64,000 nt of DNA from Ferdinandcohnia sp036965165 (lineage in GTDB: Bacteria > Bacillota > Bacilli > Bacillales > Bacillaceae_L), in the NCBI RefSeq assembly GCF_036965165.1, contig NZ_JBALOX010000001.1, positions 53,397 to 117,396 of the forward strand, written 5' to 3'. The position numbers and the translations under genes were made by a program. Every line of letters begins with the position of its first letter. The stretch's first letter is position 1. Under the pieces are notes generated by a model. That model was not told the origin of the DNA. It searched no databases and saw nothing but the letters and a program-made list of their open reading frames with translations. Shown here in pieces: positions 52,437 through 60,914 of the stretch.

Positions 52437-53504
52437 GTGTTCGATCGATTAGAGGCTGTAGAAGCTCGTTATGAAAAACTAAATGAACTCTTAAGTGATC
52501 CAGATATCGTCAGTGATACAAAAAAACTGCGTGATTATTCAAAAGAACAATCTGATATACAAGAAACAGTTGAAAAGTATAGAGAGTACAAAGAGGTTAA
52601 GGAACAGCTTACCGATGCGAAGGCAATGCTAGAAGAAAAGCTCGATGCAGAGATGCGTGAAATGGTGAAAGAAGAAATCAACGAACTCGAGGACCAAATA
52701 GAGGAACTGGAGGATCGTCTTCACGTGCTCTTATTGCCGAAGGACCCGAATGATGACAAAAACGTAATCATGGAAATCCGCGGTGCTGCAGGTGGAGATG
52801 AGGCTGCGTTATTTGCTGGTGACCTATACCGCATGTACAGTCGATATGCAGAACACCAAGGCTGGAAGATTGATGTTATGGACACAAACTCAACTGGTGT
52901 TGGTGGATTTAAAGAAATTATCTTTATGATAAACGGAAAAGGTGCATTTTCTAAATTGAAATTTGAAAATGGAGCCCATCGTGTGCAACGTGTTCCTGAA
53001 ACAGAATCAGGCGGACGCATCCACACATCAACTGCAACTGTTGCGGTATTACCTGAAGCAGAAGAAGTTGAAGTCGAAATTCATGAAAAAGACATTCGTG
53101 TTGATACATTTGCTTCTAGTGGACCTGGGGGACAAAGTGTTAATACGACAATGTCAGCGGTTCGTTTAACGCATTTGCCAACTGGAACTGTGGTTTCCAT
53201 TCAGGATGAGAAATCCCAAATCAAAAATAAAGAAAAAGCAATGAAGGTATTACGCGCCCGTGTTTATGACAAGTTCCAACAGGAAGCTCAAGCAGAATAC
53301 GATCAAAACCGTAAACAAGCAGTAGGTACTGGTGACCGCTCGGAGCGTATCCGAACGTACAATTTCCCGCAAAACCGTGTGACCGACCACCGGATTGGAT
53401 TAACGATTCAAAAGCTTGATCAAATCCTAGCTGGGAAACTTGATGAAGTCATCGATGCTTTAATCATGGAAGACCAAGCAAGAAAAATGGAACAAGCCGA
53501 ATAA
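52437..53504 (+). CDS. prfA: Peptide chain release factor 1
   Basis: A 355-residue class I release factor recognising UAA/UAG. GGQ motif in 'FASSGPGGQSVNTTMSAVRL' near 225-245; 'RVQRVPETESGGRIHTSTAT' contains the codon-recognition region. GTG 52437 is chosen because GAGGTG (52425-52430) is six bases upstream and gives the usual N-terminus; an in-frame GTG at 52428 lies within that site. The stop overlaps prmC, which methylates the GGQ glutamine. Confidence 0.96.
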   Translation: MFDRLEAVEARYEKLNELLSDPDIVSDTKKLRDYSKEQSDIQETVEKYREYKEVKEQLTDAKAMLEEKLDAEMREMVKEEINELEDQIEELEDRLHVLLLPKDPNDDKNVIMEIRGAAGGDEAALFAGDLYRMYSRYAEHQGWKIDVMDTNSTGVGGFKEIIFMINGKGAFSKLKFENGAHRVQRVPETESGGRIHTSTATVAVLPEAEEVEVEIHEKDIRVDTFASSGPGGQSVNTTMSAVRLTHLPTGTVVSIQDEKSQIKNKEKAMKVLRARVYDKFQQEAQAEYDQNRKQAVGTGDRSERIRTYNFPQNRVTDHRIGLTIQKLDQILAGKLDEVIDALIMEDQARKMEQAE

Positions 53505-54373
53505 TGGCTGCATTTCATAAAATACTCGAAGCCCTCAAATGGGCTTCTTCTTGTTTACGGGAAAATGGTCGGGATGAAAATATTGGGGAAATGCTGTTGT
53601 GTCATTATTTGGGCATGAATCGGGCTAAGCTGTTTGCTGAACTTCGGGAAGAACTAGATGGTGCTGTGAAGGCAAAGTTTGTTGCAGACATAGAAAAGGT
53701 TGTGAGCGGGGTTCCGGTTCAACACATCATTGGCTATGAGGAATTTTACGGACGCAGATTTTTGGTGAACGAGGAAGTCTTGATCCCGAGACCTGAGACG
53801 GAAGAATTGGTCCAAGGATTGTTAGCAAGGATTGAGCGATTATTTGGTGCGACCGAAGTTATCAAAGTCGTTGATGTTGGGACGGGAAGTGGAGCGATAT
53901 CAGTATCGCTCGCACTTGAAAATCAGCAACTAGACGTGATGACAGTGGATATTGCAAAAGCTTCTATTGATGTGGCGAGGGAAAATGCTGAACGGTTAGG
54001 TGCAAAAGTGAGATTCTTTGAAGGAGATTTATTAAGCCCTTTAATGGATGAAGGTATGAAGGTTGATGTAGTCGTTTCAAATCCACCATATATTCCTGAA
54101 GAAGACATTGCGACCTTATCAACGGTGGTGAAGGACCATGAACCACTACGGGCGTTAGTTGGTGGTCAAGATGGATTGGATTTTTATCGTCGTTTCATGA
54201 AAGAAATTCCACTTGTGTTGAATGAAAAAGGAATTGTGGCGTTTGAAGTGGGGGTTGGACAAGGAGAAGCAGTTGCTTCCATGTTAGTAGACACATTTTC
54301 TGGGGCAAAAGTAGAAGTCGTGGACGATATTAATGGAAAAGATCGAATGGTATTTGCAGAAATAGGGTTTTAG
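53504..54373 (+). CDS. prmC: Release factor glutamine methyltransferase PrmC (HemK)
   Basis: A 289-residue SAM-dependent enzyme. N-terminal helical domain, then 'VVDVGTGSGAISVSLALE' near 124-141 and the catalytic 'VVSNPPYIPEED' near 190-201. It starts within the prfA stop (TAATG), consistent with translational coupling to its substrate gene. Confidence 0.96.
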   Translation: MAAFHKILEALKWASSCLRENGRDENIGEMLLCHYLGMNRAKLFAELREELDGAVKAKFVADIEKVVSGVPVQHIIGYEEFYGRRFLVNEEVLIPRPETEELVQGLLARIERLFGATEVIKVVDVGTGSGAISVSLALENQQLDVMTVDIAKASIDVARENAERLGAKVRFFEGDLLSPLMDEGMKVDVVVSNPPYIPEEDIATLSTVVKDHEPLRALVGGQDGLDFYRRFMKEIPLVLNEKGIVAFEVGVGQGEAVASMLVDTFSGAKVEVVDDINGKDRMVFAEIGF

Positions 54374-54375
54374 AA

Positions 54376-54408
54376 AAGGCTTGGGGTAGTGATCCAAGCC
54401 TTTTTTTG
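54376..54408 (+). terminator. Terminator after prmC
   Basis: AAGGCTTGG pairs with CCAAGCCTT, then seven T. Confidence 0.92.
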
Positions 54409-54422
54409 ATGTTCGAGGACCT

Positions 54423-54541
54423 GATTGCGCCATCATAAGGCATAATTGCGCGTTATACTACGGTAATTGCGTTTTAATATTGACGATTGCGCTTAAATTA
54501 TGATAATTGCGCTATCCGGTTCGTTTATTGCGCTATACCGC
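54423..54541. repeat. 20-21-bp-period array D (six units)
   Basis: ATTGCGC or ATTGCGT recurs with its first G at 54427, 54448, 54469, 54489, 54509 and 54530. It shares its core with array A and lies between the prmC terminator and a convergent gene. Confidence 0.88.
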
Positions 54542-54558
54542 CTTTTCAGCCATCGATC

Positions 54559-55032
54559 CTAGTAATTCTTCTTCCACGAAATAAAGTAGGTAACAACCTG
54601 AATCAATGGATAAAGCAAAAATAGAATAATAGGGTAGTATGGGACCATTTCAGAGATGAATGGATAGAGTAAGAATAGGGCCGCGATGAATGGGAATGTG
54701 GACCACATACTAATATATGAAGCTCGACAAGCTTTTCCAGTGAGTTCCTTTTCACGCTCGTCACCTTCTTCAAATTCAACAGGCAATAAAAACACTTTTT
54801 TCCATGACTTTCGCTTCTTTTTTAATTTTGGCAAGGTAAGTGCTGAAAAAATGATGCCTACAACAATGGCGATAAAAATAGGCATGACATTAATTTCAAT
54901 AAACCAAGGTGGTGCTTGATTGGTTAGTACGATTTTTGCAAAATCAATTTGGGCATAATACAATGCCGACAATCCCCAGCCAAAGATAGCCAGTGTAATA
55001 ACCGAATACATGACATTACGAAAAATACTCAT
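54559..55032 (-). CDS. Four-span membrane protein paired with an XRE regulator (DUF2178-like)
   Basis: A 157-residue protein with membrane spans near 5-27, 45-67, 105-125 and 130-150, and a charged cytosolic segment 'VEFEEGDEREKELTGKA' near 85-101, a feature of DUF2178-type proteins. The start overlaps the stop of the XRE gene by four bases, so both are co-translated. Such HTH-plus-membrane pairs are common in Bacilli; whether the membrane protein senses a signal or acts as an immunity factor is unknown. Confidence 0.65.
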   Translation of the reverse strand: MSIFRNVMYSVITLAIFGWGLSALYYAQIDFAKIVLTNQAPPWFIEINVMPIFIAIVVGIIFSALTLPKLKKKRKSWKKVFLLPVEFEEGDEREKELTGKACRASYISMWSTFPFIAALFLLYPFISEMVPYYPIILFLLYPLIQVVTYFISWKKNY

Positions 55033-55238
55033 CTTTCCTCATCCTCCAAATAAAAAATTTCTTCAATTGGCAAGTGAAACGTATATGCAATATTCATGGC
55101 TAGCAGTAGTGAAGGGATATAGCTTCCTTTTTCCAATGCGACGATGGTTTGCCGTGTTACATTGACCTTTTCAGCAAGAGCGCCCTGTGTCAGGCTATGC
55201 TTTGCACGGAGCTCTTTCACGCGATTTTTAATCTCCAT
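55029..55238 (-). CDS. Small XRE/Cro-type repressor
   Basis: A 69-residue HTH protein, 'VKELRAKHSLTQGALAEKVN' and 'TRQTIVALEKGSYIPSLLLA', of the YozG/Cro type. It probably represses its own operon through the two 20-bp sites upstream. A partial family-1 repeat lies beyond those sites. Confidence 0.85.
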   Translation of the reverse strand: MEIKNRVKELRAKHSLTQGALAEKVNVTRQTIVALEKGSYIPSLLLAMNIAYTFHLPIEEIFYLEDEER

Positions 55239-55269
55239 TTACAATATCCTCCAATTGTTTCTAATTCCA

Positions 55270-55310
55270 TTGTAAAGTCAACTATACATTTTGTAAAGTC
55301 AACTTTACAA
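55270..55310 (-). promoter_or_regulatory. Twin operators of the XRE gene
   Basis: TTGTAAAGTCAACTTTACAA at 55291-55310 is a near-perfect palindrome; TTGTAAAGTCAACTATACAT at 55270-55289 is its imperfect copy. They are 21 bp apart (two helical turns), and the minus strand shows TTGACT and TACAAT promoter-like boxes within them. Confidence 0.8.
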
Positions 55311-55317
55311 TTTATTT

Positions 55318-55380
55318 AGGTCCACACGATATGGGTCACAAAGACGTTGCCACAGTACGTGGCGTTCTTAGTCTTTGATC
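55318..55380 (-). repeat. Family-1 repeat, copy 5 (fragment)
   Basis: Only the central module remains on the minus strand: GATCAAAGACTAAGAACGCC, then CACGTACTGTGG and GACCCATATCGTGTGG. It lies upstream of the minus-strand XRE gene in the same direction. Confidence 0.75.
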
Positions 55381-55433
55381 CTAAATGAGTACGCCCACAA
55401 AAAAATAGTTTAATAGATTTTTTAAATTTGGTA

Positions 55434-55463
55434 GTTTAGGATTTTGTTTTTTTGGCGAGAATG
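55434..55463 (+). promoter_or_regulatory. Sigma-F promoter of spoIIR
   Basis: GTTTA (55434-55438), 15 bases, GGCGAGAATG (55454-55463) fits the sigma-F consensus GYWTA-N15-GGNRANAMTW with one mismatch. Confidence 0.8.
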
Positions 55464-55488
55464 GGTTGTGAAGGGATGGTGCTAGAGA

Positions 55489-56163
55489 ATGAGTAAACAA
55501 ATTGCGATTATATCATTTATATTTTTAATGTTAATTGGGGCAAATAGCCATTTATTGATAAAAGAAACAAGTGCGCAAGGGGCTGAGGTCATTCCCGATG
55601 AGGCGATCCGGCTCCGTATCTTAGCAAATAGTGATTCCGATGAAGATCAAGCTTTAAAGCGCAAGGTGCGTGATGCGGTAAATGCTGAAATTACAGTGTG
55701 GGTGGCAGAACTAACTTCAATTGAAGCGGCTAGAGAGTTGATTCAAGAGAGACTACCAGAAATAGAGAAAATCGTTGCTAGAGTGTTAGAAGAGGAAAAG
55801 AGTAATCAATCCTATACGGTCGATTACGGACGTAATGTGAAGTTCCCTACAAAGCTTTATGGGCAATTTCTATATCCAGCCGGTGAGTACGAAGCCATTC
55901 TGATTTCATTAGGTGAAGCCGAAGGGGCAAACTGGTGGTGTGTGTTGTTCCCGCCATTATGTTTCTTAGATTTCTCAACTGGTGATGCAGTCGAAGCGTC
56001 TGATGATGAAGGGAAAAATGTTGCGATTGAGCAAGAGGTTGAGAAGGAAGAAAAAGTAGAAACGAAGGATAAGAAAGAAAAGAAAGTTACTGATGAAAAT
56101 GAAGAAGAAGAAGTTGAGGTGAAATTTTTCTTGGTTGAATTTTTCACATCATTATTCAGTTAA
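55489..56163 (+). CDS. spoIIR: Stage II sporulation protein R
   Basis: A 224-residue secreted signalling protein made in the forespore; it triggers SpoIIGA to process pro-sigma-E in the mother cell. N-terminal signal/anchor (~5-22), then 'EAIRLRILANSDSDEDQALK' and 'RKVRDAVNAEITVWV', 'FPTKLYGQFLYPAGEYEAIL' and 'GANWWCVLFPPLCFLDFSTG'. The C-terminal 50 residues are Lys/Glu-rich, longer than needed for the core. The sigma-F promoter fits its known timing. Confidence 0.95.
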   Translation: MSKQIAIISFIFLMLIGANSHLLIKETSAQGAEVIPDEAIRLRILANSDSDEDQALKRKVRDAVNAEITVWVAELTSIEAARELIQERLPEIEKIVARVLEEEKSNQSYTVDYGRNVKFPTKLYGQFLYPAGEYEAILISLGEAEGANWWCVLFPPLCFLDFSTGDAVEASDDEGKNVAIEQEVEKEEKVETKDKKEKKVTDENEEEEVEVKFFLVEFFTSLFS

Positions 56164-56216
56164 AAATCTATCATTTGGTTCTATTTTATAGAAACCCTCA
56201 TAGAGTAGTTACTAGA

Positions 56217-56378
56217 TAACTTTATTCAGCAGAAGTTCCGTAATTTGTGTTGGAATTTAAACTCCGGCTGAAAAAAGGAACTCAGACTAAGAACGTCACA
56301 TCCTGTGACAACGTCTGAGTGACCAACATTGTGTTGGCCTAAAAATCGGGCGCAAATACGCTGAGGCGAATTTGATCT
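56217..56378 (+). repeat. Family-1 repeat, copy 6
   Basis: Begins TAACTTTATTCAGC and GCTGAAAAAAGGAAC, lacks the GCCTCCGGCGGATGCC block, keeps CACATCCTGTGA within AACGTC/ACGTCT, CCAACA-ttg-TGTTGG (compensated from CCCACA/TGTGGG), and the CAAATACGC/GCGAATTTG end. Ends before the ywlB ribosome-binding site. Confidence 0.83.
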
Positions 56379-56395
56379 AAGATGGGGTGGAAAAA

Positions 56396-56842
56396 ATGAA
56401 ACAAATTAGAACGGCAAATGAGCAGGATATTGAAAAGGTAACAGCATTTTTAGGACAAGCAGAAGTGAGTACGGATGGTATTGATTCGATCATTGACCAC
56501 TTTATTCTTTTGGAAGATGCCGAACAAAAAATCCTTGCCACATTAGGGATTGAGAGAATTGAGCAAGATGGACTGTTAAGGTCACTTGTCATTTCTCCAG
56601 GTGTGGACCAAACAAATTTACTAACTTTATTTAAAAGTGCTATTTCACTAGCAAAGCATAAGGAATTACATCACCTGTTTTTGGCGACAAATAAGCAAGC
56701 ATCGATTCAATTTTTTGAGATGCTCGGCTTCAAACAAGCGGATATGACTGAGCTTCCGGACTATATTAAAGAGTCAAATCATATCTCACAGCTTCTTGAA
56801 AAGACGGATCCAATGTTCATGGTTTCGCAAATTGAAAAATAA
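56396..56842 (+). CDS. ywlB: GNAT-family acetyltransferase (YwlB-like)
   Basis: A 148-residue GNAT protein: 'QIRTANEQDIEKVTAFLGQA' N-terminal, 'LLRSLVISPGVDQTNLLTLF' around the acetyl-CoA strand, 'LFLATNKQASIQFFEMLGF' C-terminal. Position between spoIIR and ywlC matches B. subtilis ywlB. ATG 56396 follows GGGGTGG (56384-56390). The canonical acetyl-CoA loop (Q/RxxGxG/A) is not obvious. Substrate unknown. Confidence 0.8.
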   Translation: MKQIRTANEQDIEKVTAFLGQAEVSTDGIDSIIDHFILLEDAEQKILATLGIERIEQDGLLRSLVISPGVDQTNLLTLFKSAISLAKHKELHHLFLATNKQASIQFFEMLGFKQADMTELPDYIKESNHISQLLEKTDPMFMVSQIEK

Positions 56843-56854
56843 TATAGTTTTTCG

Positions 56855-56894
56855 AACCCCTATTTGTGGACGGAATGTGCGCAAGTGGGGGTTT
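56855..56894 (+). terminator. Probable terminator after ywlB
   Basis: AACCCC (56855-56860) pairs with GGGGTT (56887-56892) with an inner TTTGTG/CGCAAG stem. Confidence 0.6.
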
Positions 56895-56916
56895 TCATTT
56901 AGTTATTAAGCCTGAT

Positions 56917-57373
56917 TGTGGATAATGTGGATAATTAATATTGTTAAAATGTAGATAAATGTGATAATCTGTGAAACGTGATGAAAAATATGGGTTGTGG
57001 ATGATTTTTTTCCTTTAGGTGTTGAATGTGGTAAAACTGGTTATATCCACAAAACTATCCACATTTTCGGGTTAATTGTCCACAAAATGTGGATAACACT
57101 TGTTTTCTACCCCTTAAATACCTATACTTTTTTATATTGCGATAACAAATAAACAAGATAATCAAATACGACTTGGCGTATTTGCGCCCGATTTTTTTCG
57201 AACTAGTTCGAAAAATTTCCTTTGAAAAATCGTGGCATCCGCCGGAGGCTTAACTTTTATTCAGATTTAAACTGAATAAAAGTTTAAGGAATTTTCATAT
57301 AGGAGTTGCGTTACATGGATACAAAACAATGGGTTGTGGATAAACATCAACAAAATTTAGAATCTTATCCACA
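56917..57373. promoter_or_regulatory. DnaA-box cluster upstream of and within the ywlC start
   Basis: Five perfect DnaA boxes (TTATCCACA or its complement): 56917-56925 and 56926-56934 in direct tandem, 57088-57096, 57335-57343 and 57365-57373. Four more with one mismatch lie at 56996, 57043, 57055 and 57076. The last two perfect boxes fall inside the ywlC coding region. In B. subtilis the ywlC upstream region is one of the few strong DnaA-binding clusters outside oriC. Confidence 0.9.
57160..57286 (-). repeat. Family-1 repeat, copy 7 (minus, truncated centre)
   Basis: Minus orientation with stem TAACTTTTATTCAG (57251-57264) and CTGAATAAAAGTTTA (57272-57286), loop ATTTAAA. The GCCTCCGGCGGATGCC block is present, but the central hairpins are replaced by TTTTTCGAACTAGTTCGAAAAA; the CAAATACG/CGTATTTG end is kept. 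It splits the DnaA-box cluster and stops 14 bases before the ywlC ribosome-binding site; only copy not in the direction of the next gene. Confidence 0.85.
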
Positions 57374-58358
57374 AATAAATGAGGCAGCAAGTCTACTAAA
57401 GAACAATGAAGTGGTCGCATTCCCGACGGAAACAGTGTATGGGCTAGGGGCAAATGCTTTATCTAATGAGGCTGTTGCAAAAATTTTCGAGGCAAAGGGT
57501 CGTCCAAGCGATAATCCACTGATTGTACACATTTCCACAATCGGGCAGCTATATAAAATTGCGCAGGATATTTCTGAGCAAGCGGAGCGCTTGATCGAAA
57601 AGTTTTGGCCTGGTCCTTTAACACTTGTATTAAAAAGAAAAGAAAATGCGGTGTCGAACAGAGTAACAGCTGGACTAGAAACAGTTGCGGTTCGCATGCC
57701 AAGTCATCCGGTGGCATTGGCATTGATTTCGGCATCAGGTCTTCCACTTGCAGCACCGAGTGCAAACCTTTCTGGAAAACCAAGTCCGACACTGGCAAAG
57801 CATGTGGCTGATGATCTGACTGGAAAAATCGCGGGGATATTAGATGGCGGAGCTACTGGTGTTGGACTTGAGTCAACAGTTTTAGATTGCTCAGGTGAAG
57901 TGCCTGTGATTTTACGACCAGGTGGAGTGACAAAGGAACAACTTGAGGAAGTCTGTGGTGTCGTAGAGGTAGATAAAGCAATTTTAACAGAAGGTGAAGC
58001 GCCAAAATCGCCTGGAATGAAATATAAACATTATGCACCGACAGCATCACTTACGATTGTGAATGGGTCGCTGGAATTTATACAGTCTCTCGTAAAAGCG
58101 AAACAAAAAGAGGGCTTAAAGGTTGGCGTCCTTACAACGAAAGAACGTGAAAACAAGTATGAGGCGGATAAAATTATTGCGTGTGGATCGCGTGAGGATT
58201 TGGAATCGGTAGCCAACAGACTCTATGATGTGTTGCGGTTATTTGATGAAAGTGATGTCGTTGTTATTTTTAGTGAAAGCTTTCCAAGCGAGGGAATTGG
58301 ACAAGCAATTATGAACAGGTTAACCAAGGCTGCAGGCCATAAATTGATTACAGAATAA
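57315..58358 (+). CDS. ywlC: Threonylcarbamoyl-AMP synthase YwlC (Sua5/TsaC2)
   Basis: A 347-residue enzyme for the t6A modification of ANN-decoding tRNAs. YrdC domain with 'VAFPTETVYGLGANALSNEA' near 34-53, 'KGRPSDNPLIVHI' near 61-73, 'PSANLSGKPSPTLAKHVADD' near 150-169; C-terminal Sua5 domain after a linker with 'SPGMKYKHYAP'. ATG 57315 is nine bases after AGGAG (57301-57305). Downstream of a DnaA-box cluster. Confidence 0.95.
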   Translation: MDTKQWVVDKHQQNLESYPQINEAASLLKNNEVVAFPTETVYGLGANALSNEAVAKIFEAKGRPSDNPLIVHISTIGQLYKIAQDISEQAERLIEKFWPGPLTLVLKRKENAVSNRVTAGLETVAVRMPSHPVALALISASGLPLAAPSANLSGKPSPTLAKHVADDLTGKIAGILDGGATGVGLESTVLDCSGEVPVILRPGGVTKEQLEEVCGVVEVDKAILTEGEAPKSPGMKYKHYAPTASLTIVNGSLEFIQSLVKAKQKEGLKVGVLTTKERENKYEADKIIACGSREDLESVANRLYDVLRLFDESDVVVIFSESFPSEGIGQAIMNRLTKAAGHKLITE

Positions 58359-58431
58359 ATTGGGGAATCCTTCTTCTATTTTGAATTGTACATGCATATG
58401 TTGAAAATAGGCACGTCCAAGGAGGTAGAAG

Positions 58432-58995
58432 ATGGATATAACAGCATTTCTCGGAGAACTTATAACCTTATTTATCATGGCGTTTGCTTTAGGAATGGAC
58501 GCATTTTCCGTTGGGCTTGGAATGGGCCTAATCCGATTGAGACTCAAGCAAATTTTTTCAATCGGGATAACCATCGGTCTGTTTCATATGTGGATGCCTT
58601 TGGCAGGCATGATGATTGGACATTTTTTATCAGATACATTTGGAGCCATTGCAACCTATGTAGGTGGCGGATTGCTCTTATTTTTAGGCTTACAAATGAT
58701 TATTTCCTCCTTCAAGGATGATGATCAACAACGCATGATTACACCGGTTGGATTCGGGTTATTTATTTTTGCTTTAAGTGTGAGCTTAGATAGCTTTTCG
58801 GTGGGGCTTTCACTAGGGATATACGGTGCGAAAACAGTCATGGTCATTCTCATGTTCGGAGTCGTCAGTATGATTCTTTCATGGGTTGGTCTCCTTTTAG
58901 GTCGAAAGGTCCAGAATTGGCTTGGTACATATAGCGAGGTCTTAGGTGGCAGCATCCTTCTCGTCTTTGGTGTGAAACTCCTTCTTCCTTTATAG
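58432..58995 (+). CDS. mntP: MntP-family manganese efflux pump
   Basis: A 187-residue membrane protein with six spans in two repeats, each opening with an Asp motif: 'ALGMDAFSVGLGMGL' near 20-34 and 'SLDSFSVGLSLG' near 119-130. This is the MntP/DUF204 layout. AAGGAGG lies just before. B. subtilis YwlD occupies the same position. Manganese export is known for E. coli MntP and inferred here. Confidence 0.88.
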   Translation: MDITAFLGELITLFIMAFALGMDAFSVGLGMGLIRLRLKQIFSIGITIGLFHMWMPLAGMMIGHFLSDTFGAIATYVGGGLLLFLGLQMIISSFKDDDQQRMITPVGFGLFIFALSVSLDSFSVGLSLGIYGAKTVMVILMFGVVSMILSWVGLLLGRKVQNWLGTYSEVLGGSILLVFGVKLLLPL

Positions 58996-59162
58996 GTTTG
59001 AAAACTATTACAAAACTGTGAGTGCGGATGAAATTCTGTGCTCTTTTTTTAATATTGGCTATGTCTTTCATGCTAATCTCGATTATAATGAAATTATATC
59101 GAAATTTGTCTAAAGATGCAGGACGAAAGTAGCGTAAGGGCAACTATGAGGAGGGTGACGAA

Positions 59163-59594
59163 ATGATACGTGTTTTATTTGTTTGCACAGGGAATACATG
59201 TAGAAGTCCGATGGCCGAGGCGATTTTAAGAAAAAAGTCTGGGGAAAACATAGAGGTCAAATCTGCGGGAATTTTTGCAGGAAACGGAAGTCCTGCTACA
59301 GCAAATACTGCCCATGTGTTAAGTGAAAATGGAATAGAGTGTCAGCATTCTTCTTCATTGTTAACACAAGACCATATTGAGTGGGCCACTTGTATTTTTA
59401 CGATGACCAATCATCATAAACAGGCAATTCTTCACAGTTTCCCAGAAGCACATGCCAAGGTGTTTACATTAAAAGAATTTGTAGACGGCAGCGGGGATGT
59501 ATCTGACCCTTTCGGAGGACCAGTGGAGATATATAGAGAAACCTATGCAGAACTTGAACCATTAATTGATCAAGTACTTTCAAAACTAAAATAG
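59163..59594 (+). CDS. ywlE: Protein-arginine phosphatase YwlE
   Basis: A 143-residue low-molecular-weight phosphatase with the P-loop 'CTGNTCRSPMAEAIL' (nucleophile Cys8, Arg14) and Asp in 'DVSDPFGGPVEIYR'. A Thr (Thr12) within the loop is the feature that gives phosphoarginine specificity in B. subtilis YwlE. It opposes the McsB arginine kinase. GAGGAGGGTGACG precedes ATG. Confidence 0.94.
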   Translation: MIRVLFVCTGNTCRSPMAEAILRKKSGENIEVKSAGIFAGNGSPATANTAHVLSENGIECQHSSSLLTQDHIEWATCIFTMTNHHKQAILHSFPEAHAKVFTLKEFVDGSGDVSDPFGGPVEIYRETYAELEPLIDQVLSKLK

Positions 59595-59616
59595 ATAGAT
59601 TATGGGGGAGAATCGG

Positions 59617-60903
59617 GTGGAAAAAAGGCGCTACAAATTTGGTCTTAGGTTAAAATTAGTCCTATTTACAACTATTTTAGCGGTTGTAACGTATTCAACA
59701 TCTGCGTTATTCATTTATTTTGTGTATCCTTTTGTTGAAGAAATGCTGAATCAGCAAGTATTTGTAATTGGAACATTGGCATTAGGAATTATCTGGTCAG
59801 GGATTCTTGCCTATTTTGCGGCATCCTTTATTACAAAGCCACTTCAAAAGCTTGAACAGGTGGCTATTCATGCTGCAAATGGGGATATTCGCGAGGATGT
59901 ACCTGTTTCAAAATCAGATGACGAGATTCGTAGCTTGAGTCTTGCATTTAATAAAATGCTACATAATCTACGTGAAATGGTTCAACATATCGAGGAAAAC
60001 TTTGAAAATACGAATGAAAAAGTGATTGAAATTACAAAGGCTTCTAGTCTTGCATCTGAGCAAGCAGAAAGTATTAATCGCACTATTTCTGAGATTTCCA
60101 AAGGAGCTGACAGCTCTGCAGTGTCGATTCAAGAGACGGCTGAATCTGTGGAGGATGTTATTCAAATTGCCGAAGAGGTTCAACAAAATGCAAACACTTC
60201 ACAAAAACTATCAGTTGAAATGGTTGATACGTTGAATGATAGTAAAGAGGTTGTGCATTCGCTTATTTCGGGAATTAATAAGCTTGTTGAGAATAACCAA
60301 ACTTCGCTAGAAGCGGTAAATCGCTTAGAAACAAATGCAAAGGAAGTAGAAAATATTATTTCGCTAGTTGGTGATATTGCCGGCCAAACGAACTTGCTTG
60401 CATTGAATGCCTCAATTGAAGCGGCACGTGCGGGTGAGCACGGCAAGGGCTTTGCAGTTGTGGCGGAAGAAGTGAGAAAGCTTGCGGACGAAAGTTCAAA
60501 GGCTGTTCAAGGTATTTCTGAGCTGATTAAAAATATCCAGCAAGAGGTTCGAAATGTAGTTGTTCAAATTACAGAACAGGTTGCAGTTGCAAACGAAGAA
60601 GCGAAAAAAGGGACGATCACAAATGAGGCCATTGCTGAAATGACAACGTCTGTCCATGAGGTAGCAGATGCCGTGAAGCAAATTGCTGCATTGGTTGAAA
60701 AACAAATGGACCGCATTCAAGCGACATCCTTGCAGTCACAAGAAGTAGCTGCGATTGCAGAAGAAACATCCGCAGGTGCACAGGAAGTTAGTGCAGCAAC
60801 CCAGCACCAGGCAAATGTGATTGTTGAAGTGGACGATTTAGCACAGGAGCTCGCCACCCAAGCAAGTCAGTTAAAGCAGACAATTCAACGATTTACATTG
60901 TAA
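59617..60903 (+). CDS. Methyl-accepting chemotaxis protein
   Basis: A 428-residue chemoreceptor with two membrane spans (~10-35 and ~45-70), almost no extracytoplasmic ligand domain between them, a HAMP linker ('ITKPLQKLEQVAIHAANGDI'), and a coiled-coil signalling domain with the hairpin tip 'DIAGQTNLLALNASIEAARA', 'GEHGKGFAVVAEEVRKLADE'. GTG 59617 follows GGGGGAG (59604-59610). Located between ywlE and rpiB; not typical for B. subtilis at this site. Short loop suggests membrane or cytosolic signal sensing. Confidence 0.9.
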   Translation: MEKRRYKFGLRLKLVLFTTILAVVTYSTSALFIYFVYPFVEEMLNQQVFVIGTLALGIIWSGILAYFAASFITKPLQKLEQVAIHAANGDIREDVPVSKSDDEIRSLSLAFNKMLHNLREMVQHIEENFENTNEKVIEITKASSLASEQAESINRTISEISKGADSSAVSIQETAESVEDVIQIAEEVQQNANTSQKLSVEMVDTLNDSKEVVHSLISGINKLVENNQTSLEAVNRLETNAKEVENIISLVGDIAGQTNLLALNASIEAARAGEHGKGFAVVAEEVRKLADESSKAVQGISELIKNIQQEVRNVVVQITEQVAVANEEAKKGTITNEAIAEMTTSVHEVADAVKQIAALVEKQMDRIQATSLQSQEVAAIAEETSAGAQEVSAATQHQANVIVEVDDLAQELATQASQLKQTIQRFTL

Positions 60904-60914
60904 TTTTAATATGA

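Noticed and set aside
57160..57286. Family-1 copy 7 as terminator of an upstream gene
   Set aside because: Stems lack a T-run on either exit, and ywlB already has its own terminator at 56855-56894.
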